Below are positions 46,601 through 64,000 of a stretch of 64,000 bases of DNA, piece by piece. Position 1 is the first letter of the stretch, and each line of letters begins with the position of its first letter. Source of the DNA: Casuarius casuarius (Eukaryota > Chordata > Aves > Casuariiformes > Casuariidae); contig PTFA01000042.1 in assembly GCA_003342895.1 (NCBI GenBank), forward strand, positions 4,950,640-5,014,639, given 5' to 3'. Made by a program: the position numbers and the translations under genes. The notes under the pieces were generated by a model, which had not been told where the DNA came from, searched no databases, and worked only from the letters and a program-made list of their open reading frames with translations.

Positions 46601-47406
46601 AACTAGAATATTTTTAGATTTCAACAGACAGTAAAAATTTCGGGGCTTAAGAAAAAATTATTTTAAAATAGCTTTTAGAATACCTTTAGAATACCAAGAA
46701 CATACAACTGCCTAATTCAGGAAAATACTCTTGTGCCTTGGCTTTGCTTATTAGATGCTTGTTGATATGACTATATGGTGACCTAGCAGAAAAATATCTG
46801 CTTGCATTGGCCTGCCAATATGTGCCAAAGGTCTTCTCCCTTGGAGCCTTTCCAATAGGTTACTGAAAACTCATGGTACTTCAGCAAATTACCACACAGC
46901 TTTCTTTATCTAGAACTTCTTGTGACTACTGCTTTGGCTCCTAACTTTCTGGGGAAGATGCCATATACTCTAATATCAATAGAAAAGAACTTCTAAAAAT
47001 AAGCACTACAGAAAAAAATAACTTGTAAAGGCAGCTATTCTTCTATAGGGAAAAATGGAAAATGAGAAGAAAAAAATCAAAATGGAGAAAAAGATAAAAA
47101 CAGGACCAAAAATCAGCTAGTAAAATCATCAAAACAGCTATCATATGGAATGATTCACTTTACAACCAAATCCGTCTTTCTTACTTGCAGGCATCTCAGG
47201 TAAAAGGGAGAAGCAGCAACCGCTAAACATAGTATCGTTACCTCAAAAATACCCCAGCAAATGAAGACAGATCTTACTGTGAAATATTAAATAAACTGTG
47301 GTAAAAATTTTCATCAGGAAGTTTCTTTTACAATAGAAATTCCATGATGAATGACTAGAAGAGAGTTATGAGACAGCGATTGCTTCAGAGGAAGATTATT
47401 TCTTAC
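40676..47406 (-). other. DSCAM: DSCAM intron inside FN1 (6,731 bp, phase 1)
   Basis: It separates the two FN1 exons. A GC-richer patch at about 43460-43700 stands out from AT-rich surroundings but matched nothing I could name. No coding sequence, RNA gene or clear transposon was recognised in the rest. Confidence 0.9.
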
Positions 47407-47535
47407 CCGACTTGTTCTTGCATTCAATATCGTAGCCTGTGATTGGGCTATTTCCATCAAATCCCATGGTCCATCTGAGGGCAATACTGCGCGCCCTCAC
47501 CTCTCGGATTTCTATTTCAGGAGGGTCGGGGGGCT
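47407..47535 (-). CDS. DSCAM: DSCAM exon: fibronectin type III domain 1, first part
   Basis: This 129-bp exon is symmetric (phase 1 in, phase 1 out), with acceptor TTTATTCAG and donor GTAAGAAAT. The peptide starts [17 protein letters not shown] and ends [10 protein letters not shown]. It holds the A to C' strands of FN1, including the Pro-rich linker from Ig9, the core Trp in ALRWTM and the Tyr in ITGYDIE. A sequon (NKS) lies at the exon end and a Cys in IECKN, as in the family. The split point after KNKS is in the C'-E region. Because the exon is 43 codons in phase 1-1, skipping it would keep the frame but remove half an FN domain. Neighbouring intron downstream (40676-47406) is 6.7 kb. Confidence 0.97.
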
Positions 47536-52548
<5,013 letters not shown>

Positions 52549-55500
52549 TCAAATCTGGAACTAATTCAGTCTGCTCCTATTTGACCAGATAGCTAAAAAT
52601 GTGAGAAATAAATACATTTTCATTTTTATCTCAGAGAATCTTCTTAAGAGTGAGGATGGACCTCAAGGGGAACTTAGCAGCAAGAAGCTGGGACCAAGCA
52701 GTGTGGTTTTAGAGGCAGAAGGTGCAAATCCACCAGAAGCCTGTCTCCATTTGCTTTGCTGCACACAGCACAACTTTTAACATAAATAAAATACGCACAG
52801 ACACGTAAAGGTACTGTAAGCAATAAACATTCAGCTATGGGACCAGTAAGGAACTGATAGACATCTTTTATTCTTTCTGATAAGCTAGTCATCAGATCAT
52901 ATATTCATCAGACACATGCACAAAGCTAACAGAAAGTGCTTTTACATGCTTTATTTGCTGACAGATATATGCTCTACCATTGTGTATGATAGTAATGGCC
53001 TATCAAAATGAAGGCCCCATTAAACCAGGAGCTGTACAAAATTAAAAGAAAGCCTCTGCACTGAAAAGCTTACAGTACATGCATGTGCCGAACGTACAAT
53101 TAAACTGTACTGAACTGAAAGTATAATTAAATTGACAATAAACATAGCTTGATTTGTGTTTAAGATATTCAATAAGTAGGTGCAGAATGCTTTGACTGTA
53201 ATTGTCAACCTCTTTATTAATTATTCAGGACAAAAAAAATTAAAAATTGAAAAAAAACCCTCTCCTGCTAACAAGAATTGGCTGAGAAGCCAAGTATTTT
53301 CACATTTTAGCATGAACATTTTCTGAAAAGAGAAATAAAAATTCCTCACTGTGTTTTATTGCAAAAACCCAGAAACACGGCATTTTTGGTGTCCTCAGTA
53401 GTCAGTCTTTTTTTTTCCTTTTCAAAGGAAAACTTTGCTGTATGATTTGTCCACCAATGAATAGTTAATGGGAAGAATCAAAGTGTGTAAGCCTGTCTTT
53501 CAGTTATGGCCACTTCCCTGCCTGGGAAAAGCTGGAAAGCCCTGGAGAGCCTACAGAACTGCTCTCTGAATCGGTCCACTCCTTTCAAAGCATATGAGGT
53601 GGCAATAAAGAGTTCCTTCGCTAAGCTTTTACACTCCAGGGCTGCCTCCTGCAATTGTCCCTTCTCCTCATTTTTATGCATGAGCACTTGCCTCTTCTTA
53701 TCAGAACAACTTACTCACTCCATTTGAACTTCTCTGGGCCTCAATTTTAAGAAGATGACATTGGCACAGAACCTGGTTTGAGGCCTTCTCAGTCTTTTCT
53801 TCTGCAGAGATTGCATCTATTGCTATCGGACAACAAAAAAATCCTTATTTAAATGAATTACTATGATTGCTATTTTGAAATGTTAATGTTTGGTGGCATG
53901 ACCTTTTCACATGTCAGAGCTATTGATGCTTGGATATGACAATATGTCAGGATGCAGCCCTTTCTGTTCAAAGGATTCCTGAACCATAACAAACTGATTT
54001 GAAAATTAACAGGGTTGGGGAGCTGTGGGTTAGAATTACCAATGGGATCTAATTACAGAAACAATTCTTAGAAAGGTCTTGTGTGAGACATGAAGCTCTT
54101 CAAGCACTGATATGCATTAGTGATGATGTACGTCTTGTTTAACTATTTGGATATCAGATAACGATTAGTTTTGTCACAGGGAAGTATTCAAAGAGAAGAA
54201 ATGATGAATAACAGGAATAGAAAATTAGGATGAGTCATATTCCAACTTCTAGAAAATGAAAATTGGTTCAGCTTTATCTGGAGTCTTCAGGTACTGAGAC
54301 CTGAAATTCTTCCAGCCTCCCAAGTTACCTAATTGTCTCTTCAACTGCAGTCCTCTTTCCCATCAGTATCTCCTATTTCAAATTTCCTTTCACCCTCCAG
54401 TGACAGAGAGAGCATGCATTTTGTCCACCCAGGAGCTGAAAGATAGCATGTGCTTCCCTATGAGGTGCTTGACTGCTCCAGGTGCACCTGCCTCCAGGTT
54501 GGAGGGCTCAGTAGTCAGAGCATGTGAGCCTAGTGGCTGGGATGTCTACCCTCCTCCTGCTTTGCTGTGTATCAGCACATAGTGTACATCCACATACAAC
54601 AGCAAGTTTGGATTTGAAATTAAATCCACAGATCTCAAGGAGTCTGTCTCAGAGACTCCTTCCTAGTTTTTGCTGTCCTAACAAATATCTACCAAGAGTG
54701 CCCCGATGGGTAACAGCGTCAAACCAAATACCATGAGCATCTTTGCTTCCTTTCTAAAAGCAGGGGCTAGTTTATAAAGCTCAAATTTTCCAACAAACTT
54801 TCTTAATAAGAGCAGTATAAAATTGTGTAAAGGAAGATGACTTTATTCTGCAGATATAGCTTTATCCCTGCTTATCCTTCCTTTCCTCTCACATAATCTT
54901 CCACACTGATTCCCTATTGCCATAGCAATGCCTCACAGCTAAATATTTCCCCTTCCTCCAGAGCTGATTCTTTACTCTTCACAATTCATCTGCAATTATC
55001 CTAAACCATAAGCTCTTCTTTTTATCTTCCTTTATGTCATAAGATTTCTGGCAACAAAGTCACATTCCCAAGGATATTTTAGGGACTGTATTTCTTCATC
55101 CTCTATCTTTAATCAAATTACTGATGCAAATAGCTGAGTTAAATATGCTGGCTCTTTACTGACAAAATAACCTGGAAAACTGTATACAAACTGAATATAT
55201 ACTACATATACATATAAGATGTTCTCTTAGGATGTCCTCAAGACTAAAATTCAACAAGATTCAAGCAAACGCATTTAGAAGTATATCAAGATCACTCAGA
55301 TGTCATAAGAAGTGTATGTATCCTCTTATATCCCTTCAAATATGCATTATATGTACACACATACTAAAATAAATTTATAAAGGTGAATTTTGTAAGGGAT
55401 GAGCATGTTGCTGTGCATGTTCAAGGAATACACAGCATCATGTTCCAGGATTTAGGAGCAGGCTTCCCTGTCAGACAAATTAATACACATCTCTTTCTTG

Positions 55501-56117
55501 TAGAGTTCTCCACATCTTTCTGTGAAGCACGTCATGTAGAGCTTGCCAATGTTAAAGGCAGCATATTGGACAAAATGGTAGCTACAGTATGTAGATTATG
55601 GCAATTTCCATTTCCAAGGAATGAGTAGTGCTGCCAGCAGCATTAAACTAGGAAATTTCTCTGTTTAAAGTTGGGCTTCCACTTGGAAAGCTGATTTGTT
55701 TACTTCTTTTCCCAGGCCAACCCATTATTTTCCCCTTTCTTCATGTTAATCCTGTAGGGAGTAACTTCATTGCTCTATACAATTTTATTACCAACTTCGC
55801 CCTTAAAAAATCAAAGTGAAAAATTCAATAGTGGAGGTTACTCTTAGGAATCATGGAACTGATTCAGACAAAATAATCTTTCATCTCACTCTTAAGGAAA
55901 CCTGAACCTGTACCTTTCCTGAGATTCAGTAAAAATTAGTTAATTTGGCTTTCTTTGCTCTGCTCCTGCTGAATATTCCATCAGGAACTGAGTGCAAACA
56001 GAAATGAAAATACTTTAATTATCTTGACGAAACTAGTCTCATTATCCAGACTAGGGAAGCATAGATGAAGCTTGAGCAAACTAAGAGAAACTTAAGAATT
56101 CTTTTAGAATAACCCTC

Positions 56118-56163
56118 CATAAATTACTAGTAAATAGCATCATAAATTACTAGTAAATGGCAA
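56118..56163. repeat. Two-copy 23-bp tandem duplication
   Basis: Units at 56118-56140 and 56141-56163 share the 18-base start CATAAATTACTAGTAAAT and differ at two of 23 positions. Confidence 0.92.
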
Positions 56164-56210
56164 TTCACCTATGAAAATCTCTAAAAATAATTTTAAGGAC
56201 ATTTGCAAAT

Positions 56211-56273
56211 CTTTCTATCTCTCTTTTTCTTCCTCCCTCCCTCCTCTTGCTTCTTTCCTTCCTGTTTGAGATT
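56211..56273. repeat. Polypyrimidine tract (plus strand)
   Basis: About 60 bases are nearly all C or T (runs of TTTCT and CTCCCT) with only a couple of purines. On the DSCAM-sense strand it is a polypurine tract, so it is not a splice acceptor for this gene. Confidence 0.85.
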
Positions 56274-59200
56274 ATGTAGGGAGCAAGGGGGATGGAATCA
56301 GTAACTTTTCTCTCTTTTGGCTCATAGATTGAAACTACAGATGGCAAAAAAACAAAGGGTTCTACATTTTTGAACTTGTAATTAAACTCTAAATATCCAT
56401 GTAGATCCTTAAATGATTCTAGGACTAACTGAAGTTCTCAATATGGTTAAGAACTACTACTATCTGTAGTCACTAAATGATATTTTTCTAGCAACCTGGC
56501 TCTGGTGAGAAGAAAGGAATAGACACTACCCAGCCAATAACACTGTTGATGGGGAGATGCCACACAACGCTGTACAATGTGTTTCAAGCTGTGTTAAAAG
56601 TTAGACTGTTGATCATATCCAAACATTAAAACAGATTTAGATTGCTCTTGGGAAAGAGAGTGGAAAAGATGCAGCACAGAAACAAACCCAATGATTTAAT
56701 GACATGGAGATAACTAAACACCATGAGGATCTGAGAGTGTGCTCGATATCAGAAATATTCTGGCATGTGTCAGTGGTGCATCTCCAGGCATGTCCCTTCA
56801 GCTCTCCATGTCTTCACCTCCCTTGGTCTGAAGATCTCTGCCCTGGCAGAGTGTTGTTCTAGCGTGACTTGTCTCCTTGACTGGAACAAGCTTGAACAGA
56901 CCAGTTTGGGGCTGCCTGTACCCACTGCGTAGCAGACATAGGCCCTGCTCTGCAGTGCGGGAAATGCCTGTCATTATGGGTGGACCTCACCTTGCAGGCA
57001 TCTAATACCCAAGCTAGGCATCATAGACTTCCTCCCTAGAAAGACAGCAAGACTGTCTTTCTTGGCAAGACTGTGACCTGTCTAGCAGGTGAAAATATTG
57101 CTCTTAGTTCTCATGTGTTCCTATTATCAACCACTCAGGAGATGCCGCAGACTAGAAAACAAAGAGTACTGCATGTCTCAAAGGCTGAAAGCTAGCACAT
57201 TAAGTATCCCATTTTTAGAAACACAAGTTCTTCTCACAGAAATAAGAGATATATAATTAACTTATTTCCTCCTGTTTTTCTTTAACTTCTGTTATCCCTA
57301 ATGGAATAATGAAAACTAGCAAAGCAAGTAATGAAAAATATTTTCTATCAACATTCACTAATTTTGAAAATGAACTTCATGTTTGTGATCCACTCGTTCA
57401 TTTATTGTGAACCTTCTCACAGGAACATTCTTTTAGGATAAATAGTTTAAAAATCAATATCTCAAATATTTAAATATTTCATGAAAGTGAATTCTGAATG
57501 CATATTTTACTGTATTGCTTGGAATTAATAATAAATTTGTTATGTAAGCAATGCAGTTGTCATCTAGAAACAATACTGGATGACTTGTGTAACTAATCAA
57601 TGTGGTATGAATTTCAACTTCAAAAAGCAAATGTTTTGAAATTAATTGCTACCAAGGTTCCAAACTAGGGAAATAATTTCAAACCTATAAATCTGAGAAT
57701 TTAAAGAAGAGAAGCAAAAACTTGATGAATTAATGCGTCAGGCTAAATTATTTACTCCGCTTTAGTTTCATGAGTCTACAGTGTATATGAACTAAATTCA
57801 GGCAATCTACTGATTAATTTATTGCTGAAAATATTTTTAAAACAAAGCAAAACAAATCAAACAACCTTCTACCCCCATCCTGCCCTAAAATGAGCTACTA
57901 ACTTTTTGTACAATTGCATTAATAACTATTACGTTAAGAGATTTTGGTAGAATAGGTAAGAGCTTCATTTAGCAGTTCTATTATCTGAAAGAACAATATT
58001 AAAAACAGTACTGCAGTGGAAAAAAAGATTGTACCCAGCAGAAACTGCGTCTTTATAATTATATTTAGTGAAGAGTCACATCCATGACAATTATGGCATA
58101 TAAATAATAGAGAGAAAGTAAACACAAACAGGATCAGTTAGTGTCCCAGCTAAGTTCACCTTATAAAGCCATATCAAAACCTGAGAGTCAGTGGTATGTA
58201 AAAGCTGCAGCATTAGGACATCCATACATGGTAGTCTTTGAAAAAAACTTCTTTAAAAAAAAAATCATCTACTGGGAACGAATAAGTATTCTGTACGCTC
58301 TAAAATACCATCTCAGCTACCTATTCCACTGATATAAATTAAGTTACTTTGATTAGAAGTATTATTCAAACATGTGTTTCCAAGCTAGAACAGGCCTTGT
58401 TTGATGCTAAGCTTTAATAAGAATGACAGTGTCTTGAGTACTTGGCAGCTTCACCAGCGCCTCATGATCTGATTGAATATGTCAGGGTAAAGGCTGTGAA
58501 CATTTAGGGTTCATATCTTATTCACTCAGAAGTGGTTTCAGGTCACATTATAGGGAAAGAAGTTGATTTATTTTGCATGACAACTACGAATTTTAACCAA
58601 AAAACACATTAATAAAATAAAAAAGGTCTTTTTTTTCAATTCGCAAAGGCAATTCTTTCCCTCTTCCTGAGCTCTTTTCTTGCTTTAGGTTTATGTTTGT
58701 ACAGTGCAAACTGCTGTCTTCAAATGATTCATGTGAGACCAGCAGCTGCTTATATTTCTTGGTGTTTCTTTTGACTTTGACGTGGTTCTGAAATGAATAT
58801 GACTTTCTTTTGCATTGCCGTGCAGCTTCAATTCCCATTTTGTCTAACTGAACCTCCTAATAACCAAGAGAAAGAAAATGGAAAATGATAAGCTGACAGT
58901 TTTGTTCCCTGCAGTCAGTTATAGTAAAAGCCTGTGGAAATTTGTGACAAACTATGGTAACTCACATGAGGCACTGGAAAATCAGTATCATCAGTTTGGC
59001 TAATTGTCAGTAGGAAAAATAAGTGATCAAAGATCTATAAAAAATTATAAATACATTAGCATCTGTATTATTGTGATTTATTAAGACTTAGACAAAGATC
59101 ACTTTCCACAAGAAATTAATGGACAGTATTACTGTTATTAGCACATTGCTGAAAAGTACAGACACCTAAAAATTAGTATTAGAAATGTGTACCCATAAAG

Positions 59201-62200
59201 TACAAATTTCTTGGGCCACTTTCTATTCCAAATCAATTACTATCTTTCTTCACTGCATAAAAGTCAAGCTGGACTGCTATAATAGTTTAAACTAGCAATA
59301 TATAATTTTAGATATCTCCTCCTATGCTTTGATCTTAAATCGAATTCAGTCTGCCATCAAGACAGCATCAAGTTTTAATGCTAAATGAGAGGATTACTGC
59401 TATCATAATTGTAAAGTACAGTGCTCTAATTTTTTGTGACTTACTGAATGCAAATCAGTGAAAATCAAAGACTATGGAATCGTATGGGAGAGTGCTCATT
59501 TTCTTACAGGTTTTTATTCTTTACATTTTCTATTTGTGCCCTTTGATTAAAAATACTCAGATTATTTACTCTTTTTTTTTAAAAAAAAAAAGTGTAGAAA
59601 TTCATTGAAAAACACAACCTTTAATCAGGATATATTTTATGACCCTGCAATTCTCGTGGATCTTTTAGATTTTGGAGGCTGTGAAATGACATGTGTAAAT
59701 GTCCCTCCCAGGGGAAGAGAAGCAAGCACTAATTGAGGTATTGACGGGTTTAAATGAAGCAGAAACACACTAAGAAACCCTGGCTACAACAAAAATGAGT
59801 ATTGGTGAGCAGTGCATGCTAGGACATTAATGGTTTTCATTCGCTGCTCATTCATGCAAGTAAGTATACTTTTAAGCAGGGTGACTTGGGTCTATAACAG
59901 CACAGTTCTGAGCTAAAAAGCCATGAAATAGGATCTGCTGATGTATAAGAAGTAGAGCTCTGGTAGAACTAGTCTAGTCTAGCCTTTACAGTGTGAATTA
60001 TAGTTCTATTGAATAGATAGATGCAGATAGACCAATAGCATCTGATACTCTGATGATGGGACCAGAACTCAAATACATTAGACTCAGCAAGATATAACTA
60101 TCTATATATATTTATGTAGGTATTTGCTATATAAATACATTTACACAAAACAAATACATGTTTTCTGCATATTAATACTAGCTTAAAAGTGCTATTGTAC
60201 TGTATATACACAAAAAAGCATTCATGTGAGAAGACGGAACCAGACAGCGGCATTCATCTCCACCTAACTTCAGATGGCTAAAAATTAGTCATCTAAGCCT
60301 TCAGCTAGTCAGATTAGGACTTCTCCTGCAGTGGTCTTTGGAGGGAAACTAGAACTTCCAGGGGGCTATTTATCTTGCCTTGAATAGGATGAATGATGTT
60401 TATTGATTACAAACAGAGCATAGGCTGAACAGCTTAGACTCTTACTACAACCTGTAGAAGTCTGACTTAATGTCAGATGAATCCAATATTAAGGGTCTAA
60501 TCTTAAATTCCACATTCTCTAAACTGAAGAGATTTGGGATGTAAATATATGTTACTATTTCAGAAAAGACATGAAAGGAGGCTCAACTTACAAGAATAAG
60601 AACCTAATAAAAAACTCTGAATACATTTATTTTAATGGACATTAATCTGGTTTCTCCAGTCAAAATCCTAATACTTGTTCCTTGTCCCACAGACCATCTG
60701 GGGACAGTCTGACCATCTGTTGAGTATTAGCTCCATCTTTTTCTGAAGAACAACAGACTTGAATCCTGATCTACTCCACCTTTTATTTTCTCTTATGAGC
60801 CCTGTTTTCTACTTTGGCTGCTCAGCATGCCAGCAGTTTCTGTGAGGAGAAATGTCGCTGAAGTTGATGGGTAAAAAGAGAAGATTTCTAGAAGAGTGGA
60901 GAACTGTCTTAGAGACTGCTTGCTCTAGAAAAAGCTGATAAGTAATTTATTTGCTTAACAACATTCTTTTGAATACATGTCTGATAGAAGGAGGGAAAAA
61001 TCACACATTAAATTATTAGCAATAACAAACAAAGAGAGCTTAGATAAACACACTATTTGTAGAGTAATGGTCTGCAGTATAATAATTCTGAGTTATATGT
61101 ACCCATAAATAAGCAGCAGCTCTGAAAGCAGAAGATCAGGAAGGAAAATCCTCACTAATTTTGAGTAACTATAAAATTAGGGCCCTACTTGGGAGTTTTT
61201 TTGTGCTTTGTAAATTTGTTTCTATCATGTCTATCACTCTATCTGCGCGGTGTTTTATCAAGTCTAAAGACTAGGCCTTCAACACACTGAGTATTTGGGT
61301 GCTATTACACTAAACAATTAACAACGCTTCATGACAAGAGAACGGCTGGCCACTTGCACTCTCAGGTAGTATTCCTACATGGTTTTGACCCTTGGCTGTA
61401 GTATCCAAATGCCTGAGGCCAGAGGGAGTGGATCCAAGTGGTCCCAGTGGACCAGGGTTATGGCTGTTCTGGCTCATTCAGAGGGGCCAGTATGCTCATC
61501 CAGTCATGAACTAGAGAACAGCTACAAAGGAGTATAAATTCACATTTTACACTGCTGTTCCTGATCTGCCAAGCCTCCTTCTATATTATTTGGGTCAAGG
61601 GCTGTCTGTGTGCGCTTGTATGTCTGTGTGAGAGTGAGTCAGAGAAAAAAATGAGTTATTTTACAGAGAGTCAAATAATCAGGAGACATATTTTGATTAT
61701 CTGGAAAAGAAGACAAAAGAACCCTCATCACCTCCTTCCCTTGACCTTCAGCTATCCTGTGGATTTTGCTTTTCAATACACTCTTAAAAAAATGTTTCTG
61801 TTTCTCTGGAGACCGAGTTTACCCCTTGGCCAGGGAAAGGCATCATAAATACTAGTGTTTCAGGCAAGAGTAAATTATAGCCATCCATCTCATGAACAAA
61901 GCACATGGCAAGGGGCTGGAGGTCACTTTCCCCCCCAGCACCTTCCCACAGCACAAACCTTATAAAGACTTCAAGGTGCTTGGTTTAATTTTTTCCTTTA
62001 AAATTCTGTTTCAATGAATAGGAACTCCCATTCCCCCTTGCACATAAAGAGTAAACATCAAAGAAAAAAGAGGCCAAAATGGCAGTGATAATGTAACCAC
62101 CAGCAAAGTAAGAGGAAAGTCATGCCTCTGAGTATGGTTTAACATTGTATACAACAGGCAGTGGATATCATAAATGAAATTGCTAGTTACAGGGACAATA

Positions 62201-64000
62201 TGAAAATATTGTAGTTTGATTTTTTTTACCAAAAGTTGTCAAACATTTCTGCTTTAATTACAGCCATAAAATACATCAACAAAATCTGCACTTAGATCTA
62301 ACTTTGCTAACTAAATTATTAAATTCATTATCTTCATACAAAGAGTTTTCCTTTAGAAAAGCCAAGAGTTTTAAAGTGCAAATTTGTTGTCTTTTTTAAT
62401 TATATTACTTTATGAAATAAATAATCAATTACAATGGAATAGTGTGGGTTTATGCACTATATAACAATGTTACTAGTCACTTACAGAGCGAGGTCTTATG
62501 TCCAGGTTTTATTGGGGTGGTCTTGCTCTTTCTATAGTGCATTTCAGGGTGTCTTGTAAGTTAGAAGGAAACTTCTCAGCACCGTTCCTGTTGGGGTTTG
62601 GACTTTCATTTATTTGCCAGAGAACAGCTGATTTATTCAACCCAGAACTTCTTATTGGAATGTGCTAGCTCTGACAAAAAGAATTACTGAAAAGGGTATA
62701 TTAGGCTCAGCATTCGATTGCTGAGAAAAAATATGAGAAAAATAGAAATATGAGAAAAAGACACCAAAAGCACTCAGAGTAGGTAATATTGTTAAGATTA
62801 CTGCCCATTTTGGAATACAACCTTGATGCTTCAGCTATTCCTTCCCTGTTCTCTGCTTTTCTAGCATGACAGATATTTAACTATTTATACAAATTTGGAG
62901 AAGGTCAACAACAAAAGATTGAAAGAAGATAGAATAAATCTATTAGCTCATTATCTTCGATCATTTTAATTAATGTTTTCTTATATCTGCAAAATGAAAT
63001 GCTTTCAATAACAGAGGCTAAGCAATACTCATCCCACTATAGCTTATAACTTGGGCATAAGGAGACCAGGAGGTAAGAATGGCTGAGCAAGGCTTTGGAT
63101 TTAATTTCTCTGCATTGGAAGTGATTGCTCCAACCGCTATATCTAGGTCCCTGAAAATTGGACAATGCTGTAGGCTGGGAGGNGGCTCAGGCTCGGAGAG
63201 GAGTGATCAGGGCTTTCATGTTCCCAGCTATGAAAGTAGGATGCCCTGAGTTTTCTTGGTTCCACAAGAGGTAACCTGAATACTGAAAATCCAGGCTTAA
63301 ATGAGGGCTCTGAGGACTTCCAAGCTCCTTGCTATGCAGCTGAGGACCCGAAATCTGGCTGTGGTTTCACGACACAGATGGGATCACCCTCCAACCTCCA
63401 CAACGACTGGTTCAGCCTTTACTAATGTCTTCCTGAGATGTCTGGGAGGATTTCTAGTCAGCCATGACTGAGTCTGGTCCTTCGGATCTGGGTTCCCAGA
63501 TCTTATTTTACTTGTGAAATCTGCTGGTGGGGAGGGAATGGATTGAACTTTTCAAATATTTTTGAGGATTTCTTTTTAATTTTTTTCTGTTCAAATATCT
63601 AACATTTTATTTTTCTGTCCACGTTCACATTTGAAATTATACAAAGATATGAAATCATAATTTTTAACAAGCTGTAATTATTATTCCCTTATGATGCAGA
63701 AATCTTCTATTTATTTTATTCATAAACAAATGCAGCATCTATCAGCTGCTGTGCAAGCTTCCCTTCATGCTAATCTGGCTGTACTACAAAACTGGATTGA
63801 GAGTACCCAACACTTGTTAGACACTAGTGGTTCTTCATTCACCATAAATCCAGACAGATCCCAAATACCATCTAGGAGGCAAAAGACACTGCTTTCCACT
63901 ATCAGCTCCAAAGACTATTCCGTTCCTTGCATGACTTGACTACTCAGACACATGGCCAATGGCTTAACCACTTAGATAAGCCTGTCTTTTTTAATTGTAG

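Noticed and set aside
59600..59890. Candidate conserved regulatory element
   Set aside because: Unique-looking intron sequence only; no motif cluster strong enough to claim function.

Overview
This window is an internal piece of a vertebrate nuclear gene, not a prokaryotic or viral region. Ten exons on the minus strand, all with GT-AG borders and continuous reading phase, encode 1,494 bp (498 codons' worth) of DSCAM, the Down syndrome cell adhesion molecule. The conceptual protein covers Ig domain 9 and fibronectin type III (FN) domains 1 to 4. Wording of the peptides matches vertebrate DSCAM rather than its paralogue DSCAML1 (for example the Ig9 start [19 protein letters not shown]). Neither end of the gene is present: the signal peptide, Ig1-8, Ig10, FN5-6, membrane span and cytoplasmic tail lie outside.

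The host is probably a bird, or less likely another sauropsid. The only clear interspersed repeats are CR1 LINEs, no Alu, B1/B2 or L1 was recognised, and overall repeat load looks low. Species cannot be fixed from the sequence alone.

Layout in transcription order (high to low coordinate): 64000-52482 incomplete upstream intron; Ig9 exons 52285-52481 and 48942-49038; FN1 exons 47407-47535 and 40508-40675; FN2 exons 36406-36476 and 28996-29236; FN3 exons 27129-27275 and 25150-25305; FN4 exons 16505-16638 and 876-1029; then 875-1 incomplete downstream intron. About 97.7% of the window is intron. The largest complete intron (1030-16504, 15.5 kb) carries a long, decayed CR1 on the plus strand (about 9150-11820) and an older CR1 fragment on the minus strand (about 5597-6660). 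A third CR1 tail lies at about 22660-22920.

The most informative structural observation is the exon phase pattern. Each of the five domains is a two-exon cassette bounded by phase-1 introns and with a total length divisible by three. The intron inside each cassette differs in phase or position. I found no independent protein-coding gene, RNA gene, CRISPR array or new biological system. Other open reading frames look like chance frames in intron or antisense shadows of exons. Two single ambiguous bases (18193 and 63183) are present and neither lies in an exon.
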